Positions 23,871 to 35,332 of a stretch of DNA of 64,000 nt are shown piece after piece. How positions within the stretch are numbered: position 1 is the first letter of the stretch; the number at the start of each line of letters is the position of its first letter. The stretch is taken from the NCBI GenBank assembly GCA_021495925.1, contig JAKEKT010000019.1, positions 1 to 64,000 on the forward strand, read 5' to 3'. The DNA comes from Diplodia intermedia. Its lineage: Eukaryota > Ascomycota > Dothideomycetes > Botryosphaeriales > Botryosphaeriaceae. The notes under the pieces are model-generated. The model was not told the DNA's origin and searched no databases. It saw only the letters and a list, made by a program, of their open reading frames with translations. The translations under genes and the position numbers were made by a program.

Positions 23871-25430
23871 CTAAATTGCATGGTTTCCGGCTCTGGTGGG
23901 TAGCAGGCTTTGTCCGCCACGGATGGATGTGCCCGCCTGACTTTCGACGTCAACGAGTGGAATGAAGTCGCCATCATCATCCCCTTTCGGCCGACTTGAG
24001 AGCTGGCCGCCTTTCGGAATGGCATTGTTGCCGCCGAATTTGTTATTGATAGCTGGTGAGGTCACGGCGTAAGATTTGTCCTTGGTCGTTTGACCCATGA
24101 TCTTGGGCATCCATTGCATGAGGAGTGCACGTATAGCCGGCATCTATTGGCCATCGTCAACTTCGCTTGTCACTTGAAAGGAACTTCAGAAACATACGCA
24201 TGCACTCCCCTTAGCTGGTAAGTGTAGAGCGGAAAGTGAGATGGTATGATCAAACTTACATGTCAAGTTTTGCGTGCTTCCGAATTGGATCAGAACTTGA
24301 AGCCGGAGAATACTGACGATTGTAACGCTAGGGCCTGTTAGCCATCTGTCCCGCATGTCCCAGCACTTTCAAAATTCATAAGAAACCGACAGAGAACATG
24401 AGAAGCAACAGGAACTTTCTGCGCTTGTTCAGCTGCAACTGTCACAGCTGGGGCAATGGTAGGATAATGACGATAATATCCAGGGCAACATTGATCGCCG
24501 CACTGGACCATCCTTGAGCGTTGATGTTGTTGCACTCTCCTTCGTATTAGTCATCCCATTGGAGCCAGGCGTACCGAATCGGGCGAAAACCATTACAAAG
24601 GTAATACAGTATCCAATAAAGAGTCCAATTGTTACGAACACCGCTCGGCGGAAGCCTTTTTCGGGGAAGATTCGCAGATAGAAGAGGAGGATGGAGATTT
24701 TCAGGAGTGGTAATGCAGAGAGATACAAATCCTCGTGGAAGTAGTAGATCTAAACATTGGTTGAGCAGACTGCACAAGCAGGGTTGGGCCCGGAAGACTA
24801 ACGTAGAGGATGTGGGTGATGTTTTCAAATGGCAAGGTCCAAATGTCCCTACCCAGACCAAGGTTTGCTACTGACGGAGCTGTTTAGCGGCGAATTCTGA
24901 TTTTTTTCTGCTACGAAGGTACTTACAGACAACCGAAAGGCATGTCAATGGCGCAACAACAACGACGCCGACAGTCATCATAGCGTCATCCTAACCCATG
25001 GTGCCGTCAAACTGGGGGAGTCGAGATATCATGCGAAGGATATAGGCAAGCAACGCACAAACGCCGCCAACGATACCGGAAACAGACCTGGAACTTGTCC
25101 TATCCCGAATTGGCGCCCCGTATAGAGTCTGAGTGGCGTTTTCTGTTGCTGAATACGTCAGTGAATGATAAGAGTAACAGGAGAACCTACGTACCCAGCT
25201 GTTCCTTGACCTTGCACGACGACACAACGCAAAGCTCGATTTGGGCGTTTAGCGTCGAGTTCGAGCAGCTGAATTGCCAGTGGCGTACGGACGTAGCGGA
25301 ACGAGGGGCTCCACGCACTCCGCATGCCGGCATAACCGAGACGATCTGTTACAGTTCAGGTAGCGCTGGCAGCCTGGATTGTGGGGACTACAGCCGCCAG
25401 TAAGGCTGACAACCACAGGGCGAGCTTCAT
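23871..25430 (-). pseudogene. Broken CFEM-domain PTH11-like receptor gene
   Basis: Read on the minus strand the order is: a signal peptide (MKLALWLSALLAAVVPTIQA), the end of a CFEM domain (FSCSNSTLNAQIELCVVSSC), then membrane segments typical of fungal PTH11/rhodopsin-type proteins (SGIVGGVCALLAYILRMI, YLSALPLLKISILLFYLRIF, NINAQGWSSAAINVALDIIV) and a C-terminal tail from MPAIRALLMQWMPKI. Intron-like breaks remain recognisable. It is disabled by a frame break after the signal peptide, in-frame stops at 24991-24993 (where the family has Trp before Asp-Asp), 24547-24549 and 24442-24444, a frameshift near 24580, and an apparent loss of the conserved segment between QNLT and MPAIRALL. Stops fit C-to-T/G-to-A changes, as in repeat-induced point mutation. 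When intact, such proteins are surface receptors linked to host sensing. Confidence 0.85.
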
Positions 25431-28400
25431 GCTGAGACAGCTGCAGACTTCGCCGGCAATCCAAGGAGGTCCGGCACACGAAGTCGCAGGCGGGGGTGGC
25501 AAGAAAAGACTCTGGAGACCTGTCCAAGCAAGCCGATCGTCGCTGGCCCCTTGCGCTTCCATGGCCCTTCTGGTTGAGGGACTGCGCAGGACTGAAATGA
25601 CTCGATCTCCCTCAATCATCGCACGCATGGCCTTTGGACTAGTTCGGGGCTGTCGGAAACAGGGTCCATTCGGGCAGCAGAGGCACGCCATTGCCGCGAG
25701 CCAGTCAAGAAAAGATCACCAAAACCGCCCATGGTCAAGAATTCTGATTAAGGAAGCGGAAGAGCGTGCGGGCCTCAATCGACGCCTTGGCGGCGCATCT
25801 ACGAGCCAATCTGCGGAGCAAGGAGAGGACGTCCCTTGGACACCAAGTAATTTGACGATTCATGCTTTACCAGTGTTCCACCTTGACTCAGGACGAGGTG
25901 GAATATGGACGTTGAGCGTCGAATAAAGGTCGAGTGATCAGCAGTGGGTCCCTATTTGACGGGCAGGGCTACCCGTTCCGCCTGGCAGGCCCTGGGGGCC
26001 CCGCGCGCATGGCCTACCCGGAATTTGGCGCCAGCGGTTCTACACGTCACCGGCCGCAGAGAGCCAACATGCGCCGAGTCATTGCACTTGACCGTTTGTT
26101 TCCGCAGTGCACGTCCCCCCCGCTGCTACCGTTGCTGATCTGAATCTCATCAGACGGCACCACGTCGTTAATCTCACGGAAACTGTTGCCGAACCTGAAC
26201 TGTTCATTCTCAAGCTATGCCCGATGGACATTGCATGCCGTGTGGCACTGCCGCCAGCATCCTTGGTTTGCGCCCTGGCGGTGAGGAGTCCTCCTTGAAA
26301 GGTCGCCGCTCATTGGCTCCCTCGACCATGCCATCTACTCCACAGCCGTTGCATTCTCAGACCTTGCCAGCAAGTAAGATTTGCACTTGGACATGAGTTT
26401 GGTATGATGGGCTCCATTCAGATCTAATAGCCTGTTCAGAGGTGATAGTAACAATTTTCCGTATTCCCTTTTCTCTATCTAGAAGCGCCGCGGGCTCCTG
26501 ATCCATCCATCCTCTTCAACTATTTTGTTATGTTCTATCATCGGTAACGATTGACAGAAACAGAGGATCTGTCCAGCAAAATTACTCCAGAATACTTCAA
26601 AAAGTCCAGGGTTGCATCAATTGAGGTCTCACAGACGTCTTCCTGATCGACTCCTTAACCAACCCCGACTACGTCACCGGCGATCCCGTATAGTAGAGGA
26701 TAGTCAGCGTGGTCCTTGCCTTGACTCAGAATGCGCTGGTAACCAGCGGCTACGTCTCAGAGATGGGACTGAATCCTTGCTGGAAGTCGTCTTCGGCAAT
26801 TGGCGAAGTGTCTGGCACGCACGTGGAGCTGGCCTTGATCCCCGGAGTTACGGGTGTCGTCTGGACCGGAACACTTGGAAGAGCGGTATGACCGTGCACG
26901 ATCTTCTCGAAGTTGCGCAAAGCTTGTGCTCGCTCAGAATCCAATGCCAAGTAATCAGGCCCTCCCTGCCGTCTGTCAATTCCATTAAGCTTCCATCGAC
27001 GCCGAGCTACGCTGGTTCCACGAGGCGACGTAGCCGAGGATCAAACTTCTGCTTTGGGCCATTCACTGACATGTACGCGGAGAACCCGGCTAGATTCGCT
27101 TATTACTCGCAGACTCATGAATCAGTGCAACGATTCTCCGGTGTAGAGTTGGCTTGTGATGATCTCCAAAGTTGCGCGCATATCCTCTCAGCAGGTGGAG
27201 GAGGATCGTGCTGATGGACACAGTAGAGCTTGACGTTATCCAGAGTATCCGCGCCTGGTATGGCGATAGATTACCTGGACATATGAGCAGCTGCAAGAGA
27301 GACTTCCAGAGACTGATTAGTAGAGATCACGAGGAGTCCAAGGATGTGGGTGCGCGCAGATACGCGAACGCCCCCTGCGATTTCGGTATCGTATAGCTTA
27401 CAAGTCACTCCTCGGCTAGCCCTGCGGCCTCGTACACTACACAGCATTGACCATGGGCTCATTCAGGTGAGCCTCGATGCATTGGAACGGCGTCCCAGGA
27501 CATGCCTGCAGCTCGCTTGTAGTTGCGGTAACCAGGGGAATGTCAATCATGTGGTCGTTGGGGAGTGGGAGGAGTTTGCTGACGGTGTTTTGATCTAGGT
27601 AAATCTCTGGAATCCGGTCATCTACTCTGCTTCGTGTGAGTTGGTCAACTTCGCACGGTAAAATGGCGAACGGCCATTCCCTGGGGACCACTGACCACGC
27701 GCTATTAAGTAGCTGGCATGCATCTCGGTGCACGTTCAGTCGATAGTGGGGATTTCGGCGGGGAGTGCAAAGATGGTTGCTCGGGAATATGGCTACAAAC
27801 AGCAACCTCCATGCTGGCTGTCCACTTCTTTCCGCAGTTGCCCAGACCGACTTCATCATCTTTAATATGCTCTTGGCTTTCCATTCGTCCCAGGCGTTTC
27901 TTCGAACGTCGCTGTCCTTATATGTGCACATCATAACAGTCGGCCCGAGTCTATATGTGCGCGCATCTTATACATGGCCTTTCGTGTTCGCGTTTCATAC
28001 GCTTCGCGAGCCCGACCTGTGGGGCGTTGGGGGCGAGGACACAAGAGCTCGGGGATAGGTCCGGACGGAAGGCTGTCGAAGTGCACACTGCACAATCAGC
28101 CGCCCGGGTGGTGCTTGTGCTGCTTCGTGCGAGCCGCTCTGGAGACCGTCACTTGCGTATCCTATAACAGCAGCCTTTGCCGCGAGGCCAAGAAGTTTGT
28201 TTGGTAAGTTGGCTGCCACGCTAATCAAGTACTAAGAGCGCGGCGCTCGCTTATATAGCACTAAACCAGGAACCCTATAGCAAAGGATGGCATCATCCCG
28301 CCAGAGCTGAACGCTACCTTGTTTATCAGCTATTCAGAGGTCGCTGCTGACGCACATTTGCAAACTACCCTGCGAATAAACCTGGCTCAGCCTCACCACC

Positions 28401-28711
28401 AACCTAAGCTGACTGGGTCTCGCTGTACTTGGCTGTAGACCAAGATCTTGGACGCACGGGACGGCAAGCCATTAGCTTGGCTTGATGATAAATGTTCATG
28501 GGATGATTAATGCTCATACCATGGGGGAGAAGACGGCATCCCGCCAGACAGTGAGAAGACTGAGCATAAAACGCAATGCCGCCTAGCGGAACCACAGCTT
28601 CAAGTCTGAAGAGCTTCAAGCGCTTTTACGCCTGTTTTATTAACCCCAATCCATCTACCACGCGCACTACTTCCAGTCCAGAAGAACCACCAGAAGAAGA
28701 AACGCGCCACA
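25431..28711. other. Degenerate region with unidentified gene-like fragments
   Basis: About 3.3 kb between two pseudogenes. No intact gene is seen. The minus strand at 27437-27934 has a 165-codon frame with protein-like composition (for example RIPEIYLDQNTVSKLLPLPN), and shorter fragments in shifting frames continue to about 26750. Together they suggest a further gene relic, but no family was recognised. No transposon ends, terminal repeats or target-site duplications were found by eye. Confidence 0.45.
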
Positions 28712-29679
28712 ATGTCCACCACACTCCTCTGGCCAGACCTTACCGAGAGAATCCACCGGGCCGAGTACGCAGCCATGTCGCCCCTCAATCCGGCCAACTC
28801 GCACGCGGGTAAGACTGTCGTCGTAACTGGTGGTGCAACGGGCATCCGCTTGGCCATCGCCCGTGCCTTCCTACGCGCCAGCACCCGCACTGGCGTCCTG
28901 CTCGCCCGACGTGAGGAAGTGCTTGGCCGAAGCGGCCGCTGAGCTGCCGAGGGAATCTGAGGGAAAGAGTGCCGGCCGTGACAAGGTTCTCTCACCTACG
29001 CCGTAGACATCACGGACGAGGACCGCGTCGGGTCAACGAGGTCTTCGCCGAAGTGCGACAACGCATCAACGCTAACAACAACAACGACGACGTCGACGAC
29101 GACGACGTGAAACCGACTGAGGGAAGAGCAGCGACGAATCGCGACATCGACGTCCCCGTCCTCTCAGCCACGCACGTGGCCCACGATCTCTCCCCGCGCT
29201 GGGCTATACGGCCAGCAGTCACCGCGCGCCCGCCACCTTTCGAGACGAACGTCATCGGCAACAAACCTCAACGCGATCCGCGCCTTTCGTGCCCGAGGCA
29301 GCCCACATGCCCATGGCCGACATCTACGCCCCGGGAACATGCCGACGCCACTCCGTCCGCCAAACGACGACGGCACCCACGACGCCCTCGTCCTCCCCCC
29401 GACCGCCCCATCGTCCGCGCCCATTCCCTCCAACCCCGCCGCCGTCCTCGCCCCCCGCCAGCCGCAGCCGTCGGCTGCGACGAGACGAGACCACGTTTGA
29501 CTGGGGACGACGAGTCGCTGCCTGGAGGCTTTGCCGTGTGTGGCTGTCGAGCGGGGCGGGCGAGGTTCCTGCGCGGCCGGTTCGTTGCACGCGACGTGGG
29601 AACGTGGATGGAGTGGGTGGGGATGGAGGGCGGGTTTGCGGAGGATGGGGATCTGGCGGCGGTGGTGTTGAAGGTCTAA
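28712..29679 (+). pseudogene. Broken short-chain dehydrogenase/reductase (SDR) gene
   Basis: The N-terminal part reads like an SDR: a short leader, then KTVVVTGGATGIRLAIARAF, the NAD(P)-binding fold. The third glycine of TGxxxGxG is replaced by Arg. Further SDR pieces follow in order but in different frames: TYAVDITDED after three in-frame stops, VFAEVRQRI, FETNVIGN, NLNAIRAF, AHMPMADIYAPG (the Tyr of YxxxK is present, the Lys is lost) and ARFLRGRFV near the end. At least three frame changes and an inserted AAC/GAC-rich tract (about 29072-29108) break it. The pieces span a full-length SDR, so this is a decayed complete gene rather than a fragment. The original substrate cannot be told. Confidence 0.8.
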
Positions 29680-30347
29680 CGTCCAAGGGAGGACTTGTGA
29701 TGAGAAAGGATGATGGAAGGATGGAATGATGGGGGGATGTCCAGGGAAGAGATCTTAGTCGGCACTACTTGTAGCTCGCAAATGGAATTAAACCCACCGG
29801 TCGATCCCGCCGCGCTATCTCAATTGACTCACGTGGGTGGTAGATACCTCTATCCGCATGCATTTAGACAAAAGAGGCTCGGAATTTGCGTCTAGGTCCG
29901 GATGTTTGCTTCGATAGCCCATTTAAAGAGTGTAGCATCTTTCGATGCGCACAAGAAGCTCAAATGTTTTCCAGCTCATAATGTCGGTTTGTTTGGGCGC
30001 TTGTTCAGTGCAGTAATGGAACTTGCTGGACGGATCCTTCCCCAGGCTACTCACAATAGACTATGGCCCCCAAAACCACTTCAGAGCGCATTTCATCTTG
30101 CCATGGTTTGCGTCTTCACTGACATCACACGATGGGGTAGCAATCCGGTTGGAAACTTTACTATAGAAAAGCTAATCAACCGTGGCACTTTAGCCTGAAC
30201 CGAACCGCATAACAATGTCGTAAGCTGTCCACAGGTGACTTTCTACGTCGGTTGTAGAGATAGTCATCGTGAATCTGAGAATGAACGTTGTTATCGTTAA
30301 CGTTGTCATCGTGAGCGTCCTGGTTCAATCCCGGATAGACCTGGACT
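29680..30347. other. Intergenic
   Basis: Separates the decay block from the conserved CCHC gene. No gene-like frame; a GGTTCAATCC string at 30320-30329 resembles a tRNA B box but no tRNA folds around it. Confidence 0.5.
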
Positions 30348-31509
30348 TTACCAGCCGCCGTGGGTGCCATCGCCAGAGTTGTCCCAGGCAGCAGCACCCA
30401 TGCCATTGCCGTTGTTCCAGGAGTCGGCGCCACCCGGAGCGTCCCCAGCCCAGTTGTTGGAGACATCACCGCCGCTGCCACCTCCAGAAGCACCGGCCAA
30501 GTCCCAGCCACCAGAGCCCGAACCACCAAAGCCGCTGTCGAATCCACCGCCAGCTTCCATCTCCTCAGCCTTGGGACACTTCTTCTTGGTGTGGCCCTTC
30601 TCCTTGCAGACAGAGCAAGTGATCTTCGACCAATCCTTCTTCTTGTCGCACTGGAAGAAGCCGTGGCCCTCCTCTCCACAGTTGGCGCAGATGTTGCAGT
30701 CCCTCGCCATGTGGCCGGTCTGGCCGCACTTGAAACTAAACAGTGTCAGCTTGGAAGTCTTGTACCTACGATGAAACATGGCTTACCAAGGACGGCTATC
30801 TCCACCAGCAGAGGGGTTGGTCGGGTTGACACACTCGCTCTTGAGATGGCCAAGCTCGCCGCAGTTGTAGCAGGGACGGCCACCGCCGCCGCCACCCTGG
30901 GACGGGTTGGGGCAGTCGGCCTTGAGATGACCAACCTCGCCGCAGCCGTAGCACGGCTTGGCGCCACCGTTAGGGCACTCCATCTTACGGTGGCCCGTCT
31001 GACCGCAGCCATAGCTGTAGATATAGTGAGCACATTTGTCCAATGTAGGCAGGGTGTGATGATAGTGTCGCAGCTTACCACTCCTGACCAGAGCCGCCGC
31101 CCTTGGGAGGCTCGGGGCAGTCGGCCTTCATGTGACCAGAGCCGCCGCAGTTGAAGCAGCCGCCGTTGGCGCCGTTGGCGCCGTTGGTGCCGCTACCGTT
31201 CCTGTTCCTGGGAGGGGCAGCGCTGGTGAAGCCGTTCTCGTTGGCCCAACCGACCTCCTCCTGGTGAGCGGCGTCGTCATTGACCTGGTCGCCCCAATCC
31301 GTCGTCGTCTCCTCGGCGACGGGCTTCTCGGCAGCCTCCTTGGCCTCCTTGTCCTTCTTAGCCTTCTGATGCTTCTTGCCGGCCTCGTGGGAGTTCCAGT
31401 CCTTGGTCTCGATGCTGCGGTCGCAGGTCTCGCACAAAGTCCACCTAGGACCGATCTCCCTGTGAGCCTGGTAGGGATTGCTATCGAGCGCCATGTAGTG
31501 GTTCCGCAT
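30348..31509 (-). CDS. Seven-knuckle CCHC zinc-finger protein (Gis2/CNBP type)
   Basis: Three exons, 31079-31509, 30787-31014 and 30348-30735, give 348 residues. Both introns fall inside a knuckle and splicing restores it exactly, which strongly supports the model. An N-terminal C2H2-like finger (LCETCDRSIETKDWNSHEAG) is followed by an Ala/Glu/Lys region and seven C-x2-C-x4-H-x4-C knuckles: CFNCGGSGHMKADC, CYGCGQTGHRKMEC, CYGCGEVGHLKADC, CYNCGELGHLKSEC, CFKCGQTGHMARDC, CANCGEEGHGFFQC and CSVCKEKGHTKKKC. The tail is Gly/Asn/Trp-rich. CNBP/Gis2/Byr3 proteins bind single-stranded nucleic acid and G-rich mRNA and act in translation. The N-terminal finger and Gly-rich tail are additions not found in yeast Gis2. 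A second ATG five codons in is an alternative start. Confidence 0.92.
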
Positions 31510-32383
31510 GGCTGCTGTTTGACGTGCAGAACTTGCTTGGAAGCTTCACTGGATTCTGTGCAGTAGAGATTTAGCCGCATTGAGAGAAGCAGACTGGTAT
31601 AGATCTTGGAAGCGTGAAGTGCTGCGGCTGTCTGCGCGTGCAATGAGTCGGCGGCATACCTCTTCGAGCGTGTGAGCGACCGTGGAAATTGGCTGTGCGG
31701 GTCACGGAAACGGGTGTGCGATGGAGGTAGAAAGGTTGCGGTGTTGTTTGGAGACTCAAGGAAATATCTCGACTGTTGTGTCTAACCGCTTTGGGACGGC
31801 GCAAACGCGCGCCTTCCTCAAGCAAATGCCCCGCCACGCGCGGCAGCAACCCGATTTTTCCGGTCTACGTAGCCTCCGTCGCGCATGTTCCATCTCCCGC
31901 TGCGCTTCCCTCCACGTGGAGCGCTCATATCCTTCCTTCCCATCACATCTCACATCCATCACTGGGCATGCCCTGCCAAGCCGAAACCTTCCCGTTCGGG
32001 CGAACTGCGACCAAGTCCTGTCTTGCCCTTGCCATCCTTTTCCCCCAAAGGTAATCCGAATCAAACATTCGCACGTAGACGCGAGTCTCGAAATGCGTCC
32101 AGGTAGTGCAGCGCCCTCTGCAGGGCTTAGGAGATTCAAGTCTTCTGAACACTGCTGTGTCGCGTGGGCGAGCCGTCGCCGAGCGCTCTCTTGCGGTGCG
32201 CGATTCTTCGGGACAGCCGGGCGCTTCTTGAGTCGCGCTTGCGGTAGATGGCCCCTTTTGGTGCCGGTGGTTTTGAGAACTGGCGTGAGGGCGGTATAGT
32301 ATAGCCCTGGTAAAACATGCCGGTCTCGTATATGAAATGAAAGATCGCATGGCGCCTCTTGCGGCCACACGGGGTTGTTGCGC
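31510..32383. other. Intergenic
   Basis: Upstream of the CCHC gene and 3' of the next minus-strand gene. Overlapping frames on both strands, no domain. Confidence 0.5.
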
Positions 32384-32781
32384 TCAGGCCACGCTCAGGC
32401 CGTGCATAGGCTGCGGAACCGAGGCGAGCATGGCCAGATAGATGACCCCGCTGCAGACCAATAGGCCAATACAGATGAGGAAAGTGGCGGCCCACTGAGT
32501 AAAAGGCGTGTATTCGGCCAGCAGCAGCTCCTGGGCTTCCTCGTCGATGATGTATTGCCGGCGACGGGCGTGAGGGGACAGAGTCGCGGGAATGGCAACG
32601 AGAAGAGGGACTTTGAGGTGCGTGCTCGACGTGCGAACAGGCATCAACCCGCCGGTCTCCATGCAGGTAGGGTACGTCTGGGCCTATAACAGAGCTGTCA
32701 GTACTGCTGACTCAAGCTGAGGGAGACATGGGAACATACGTAGGCTATGGCAAGCTGCTCCTTCTCTGCGTGGGCGTCCAT
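32384..32781 (-). CDS. Small single-span membrane protein, unknown function
   Basis: Two exons, 32740-32781 (14 codons) and 32384-32683, join across a 56-base intron with GTATGT, a TACTGAC branch site and TAG; 113 residues. The protein starts MDAHAEKEQLAIAY, has a middle basic patch (HARRRQYIIDEE) and one strong membrane span near 83-105 (WAATFLICIGLLVCSGVIYL). No signal peptide precedes it, so it is probably tail-proximal anchored. No family recognised. The clean intron and sharp hydrophobic segment support a real gene. Confidence 0.65.
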
Positions 32782-33482
32782 TGTGTTTGGCTGAAGAGCA
32801 GTCTGACTCTCGGTTCACTGGCGGAATGAGTGACTGGGTTGAGTGCGTGAGCGAGGGTGCAGAGGCAAGTGGTAGGGCATCACGCTGATATTAAGTAGCC
32901 TGCAGGCTGAAGCATCGGACGAGAGCCATCTACCAGTTGGGGTCGGACTTGGCGTGCGGATCGTGGGGTGGTCGTGCCCTCAGCCCTGCGGCATAGCCTC
33001 CTTGCCTATCGCACCCTAGCCCCCACGAGCGCTTTAAAAACCGCCTAGTCTGGTGGTTCTCGCGCATGGCCCATTCATGGCTAACTGCCGGATACGAGGA
33101 TGGGACCCAAGGTAATCTTAAAGAGCGAGGCACGTAGAGCAGGAAGGCGGACTTATGATGGGTCCAGCGAACAGCCAGAGACGCTGTGCGCCGCACTGGG
33201 AAGAGCCGCCGCTGGTGGGGGCAGCTCTCACGATGTGCATGGCGAAGCACAAATGAGAAAAGGGCGCTGTGGTTTCATGTTGGTGTCAAGCGTGCCCCGG
33301 CTAGGCAGCGGCTTGAGCGCAGCGGCACAGGCACAAGCGCGGGCAGGCACGGACTGGCGGGCTCGGTTGGCACGCTAGGGGCCGCGACCAAATATAGGCC
33401 GACAACCGTAAACAAGCGCCGACGCCCGCCCACTGCTCGCTATCGCGAATATCTCGCCTTCCTGAGCCACCGCCGCACCACA
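32782..33482. other. Divergent promoter region
   Basis: About 700 bases between the minus-strand small membrane protein and Nnf1 on the plus strand. Nothing else seen. Confidence 0.5.
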
Positions 33483-34411
33483 ATGCCGGCCGCCGTCGAC
33501 AACAGCCCGAATCGCACCGCCAACGAGCACGAGCACTCGCCGTCCCCTGCCCCCGCCCCGCCCGTAGCCGACTCGCCGGGCCCGCGCGCGACAGCCCTAC
33601 AGAACATCTTCGCCCAAGCCCTCGACGCGACCATCAAGCGCTGCTCCTACGCGAACTTTGCCGCCTGCTTCCCGACCCCTGCCCAATATGTCCCCGAGAA
33701 CCTCGATGCTTTCTGGCGTGACTTTACAGGCCGAGTGGGAGATGCTGCCAGGGTGAGTCTTCCGCGCTGGAGAGCTCCGGTGAAGCCTGCACCACGCGCA
33801 TCCCGCGCGTACCGACGCCGGGAGGAGCCCATCTCCACCATGTTTCAGCCCTGCGAGCATGCCGACTGACATGACTCCGTCTGCGCTGTAGAACAACTTC
33901 GACCAGATCCTTGTCTCCCGCAATGCCGTCCAGTCTCTGAACTCCCTCGACGCCCTCGTCCAGGATGCCAAGAAGTGCAAAGACCGCGCAGAGGCAGAGG
34001 CCAATGGAGCTCCTATCGAGCCACCTACCCCGTGAGTTCTCCGGTACGAGGCGCTAGAAGCCGTTCTGCGGCGAAGCCCGTGCGAGCGTAAAGCCGTAAA
34101 TTGGTCAATGACATATGCTGATTCAAAGCAGACCACATACACTTCCCGCTCAAACCCTCGCCCTCGCACACCTCCAGCCCTTTCTTTCCTCTCAAGCCGA
34201 AACCTTGGGATCGCAGTTATCGACCACCCAGAAAGCGAATACTCAGCTGTTGTCCGAGATCCAGGCTCAACGTGCCGAGCTTGCGGCCTTGATGAGCGGA
34301 CTTGAGCACGTAGTGAAAGACCTAGAGGGCAGTGTAGGCATGCTTTCTCAAGAAGAAGTGCAGTCGCTTACTCAAGAGGTTCTCGACATTGACAACGATC
34401 TCATGGATTGA
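33483..34411 (+). CDS. NNF1: Kinetochore protein Nnf1 (MIND/Mis12 complex)
   Basis: Three exons, 33483-33752, 33892-34031 and 34132-34411, give 229 residues. Introns run GTGAGT...TAG and GTGAGT...CAG (an AAG three bases earlier would also keep frame). After a Pro/Ala-rich leader the conserved core begins: LQNIFAQALDATIKRCSYAN, FAACFPTPA, then across intron 1 NNFDQILVSRNAVQSLNSLD, typical of Nnf1. A C-terminal coiled coil follows (QAETLGSQLSTTQKANTQLL). Nnf1 pairs with Mtw1/Mis12 in the complex that links CENP-C chromatin to the Ndc80 complex in the nucleus. Length and motif order fit the family. Confidence 0.9.
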
Positions 34412-35332
34412 CATGGCTGAGCCTCTTCGGAGCAGCTATTGATGCCGGTGAGGGTTTTCGAAACCCCGATTCGCTCACGTTTCCTGAGACGGAGACGCCA
34501 CGTCCATGTTGCGTTTGCCTCAAGACATGCTCAGGTCCACCGACGACGGAGCCTGCATGTCTCGGGCAGCGATCGCTACCGCTTGAGTCCATGGAGGTAT
34601 CTTCTCTGGAAATCCGACGGGTCCATTGCAGCTGCACGAACCGGTGACTCTTAAGGCCTCAAGCCATCAAGGCGTCTATTACGGCCAGCGGTTCATCGTC
34701 CCAAGCATTGTTGCTTCCGGCCTTTGTGGCATGTTCCTGGCGGCTTTTAATGAGCCACTGTAGAGCTGAAGTACACCTGATCCGGATAGACTTGGACCTA
34801 TAGAAGCTGGCGTCACTCTGCTCTGCTGCTGATGTGTGGCCAAGAAATCGGAAAGAGGGGAAAGATGGTGGTATCAGCATTTGTGCTACCAATGAGCTTT
34901 CCCGATGCGGGTTGTGGCGGCTTAACATGCCAGGAGACCAAAGCTTGGCTGACCGTAGGATGCGTATCCGTCTGCGGCCGCACTTGGCCAGTGTAGCAGC
35001 AAATGTCCACGTGCCACGTCCGCCGTTCACGCAACTCGCCGACCACTCATATCTGCCAAGTCATGCAGGAGAGGTCAATTGTATCGTTTGTTTCTGATTC
35101 CCTTAGGTCACAGAAATAAATATACTTTTCGCCAGTGACACTACACGTCGGCGATAGGAAGAGAACAGGTACCTGATGTCAGATAAATAGATATGTTCCA
35201 CGCTGCAGTCCGTGTCCCGATGCCACGTCTTACTCTCAATATCACTGTCGATACGCACGCCTTTATCACGTGTCTCCCTCGTAGCTTAACCTAGTACACA
35301 AGCCTCCAAAGCGTACCAAAGCGCCTCCGAAA
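34412..35332. other. Intergenic
   Basis: Between two plus-strand genes. Only short frames; no repeats or RNA genes recognised. Confidence 0.5.

Noticed and set aside
25381..25926. Plus-strand frame of 181 codons
   Set aside because: Partly antisense to the receptor pseudogene and without any recognisable motif.
30320..30329. GGTTCAATCC resembling a tRNA B box
   Set aside because: No A box or cloverleaf arms can be drawn at the right distance.
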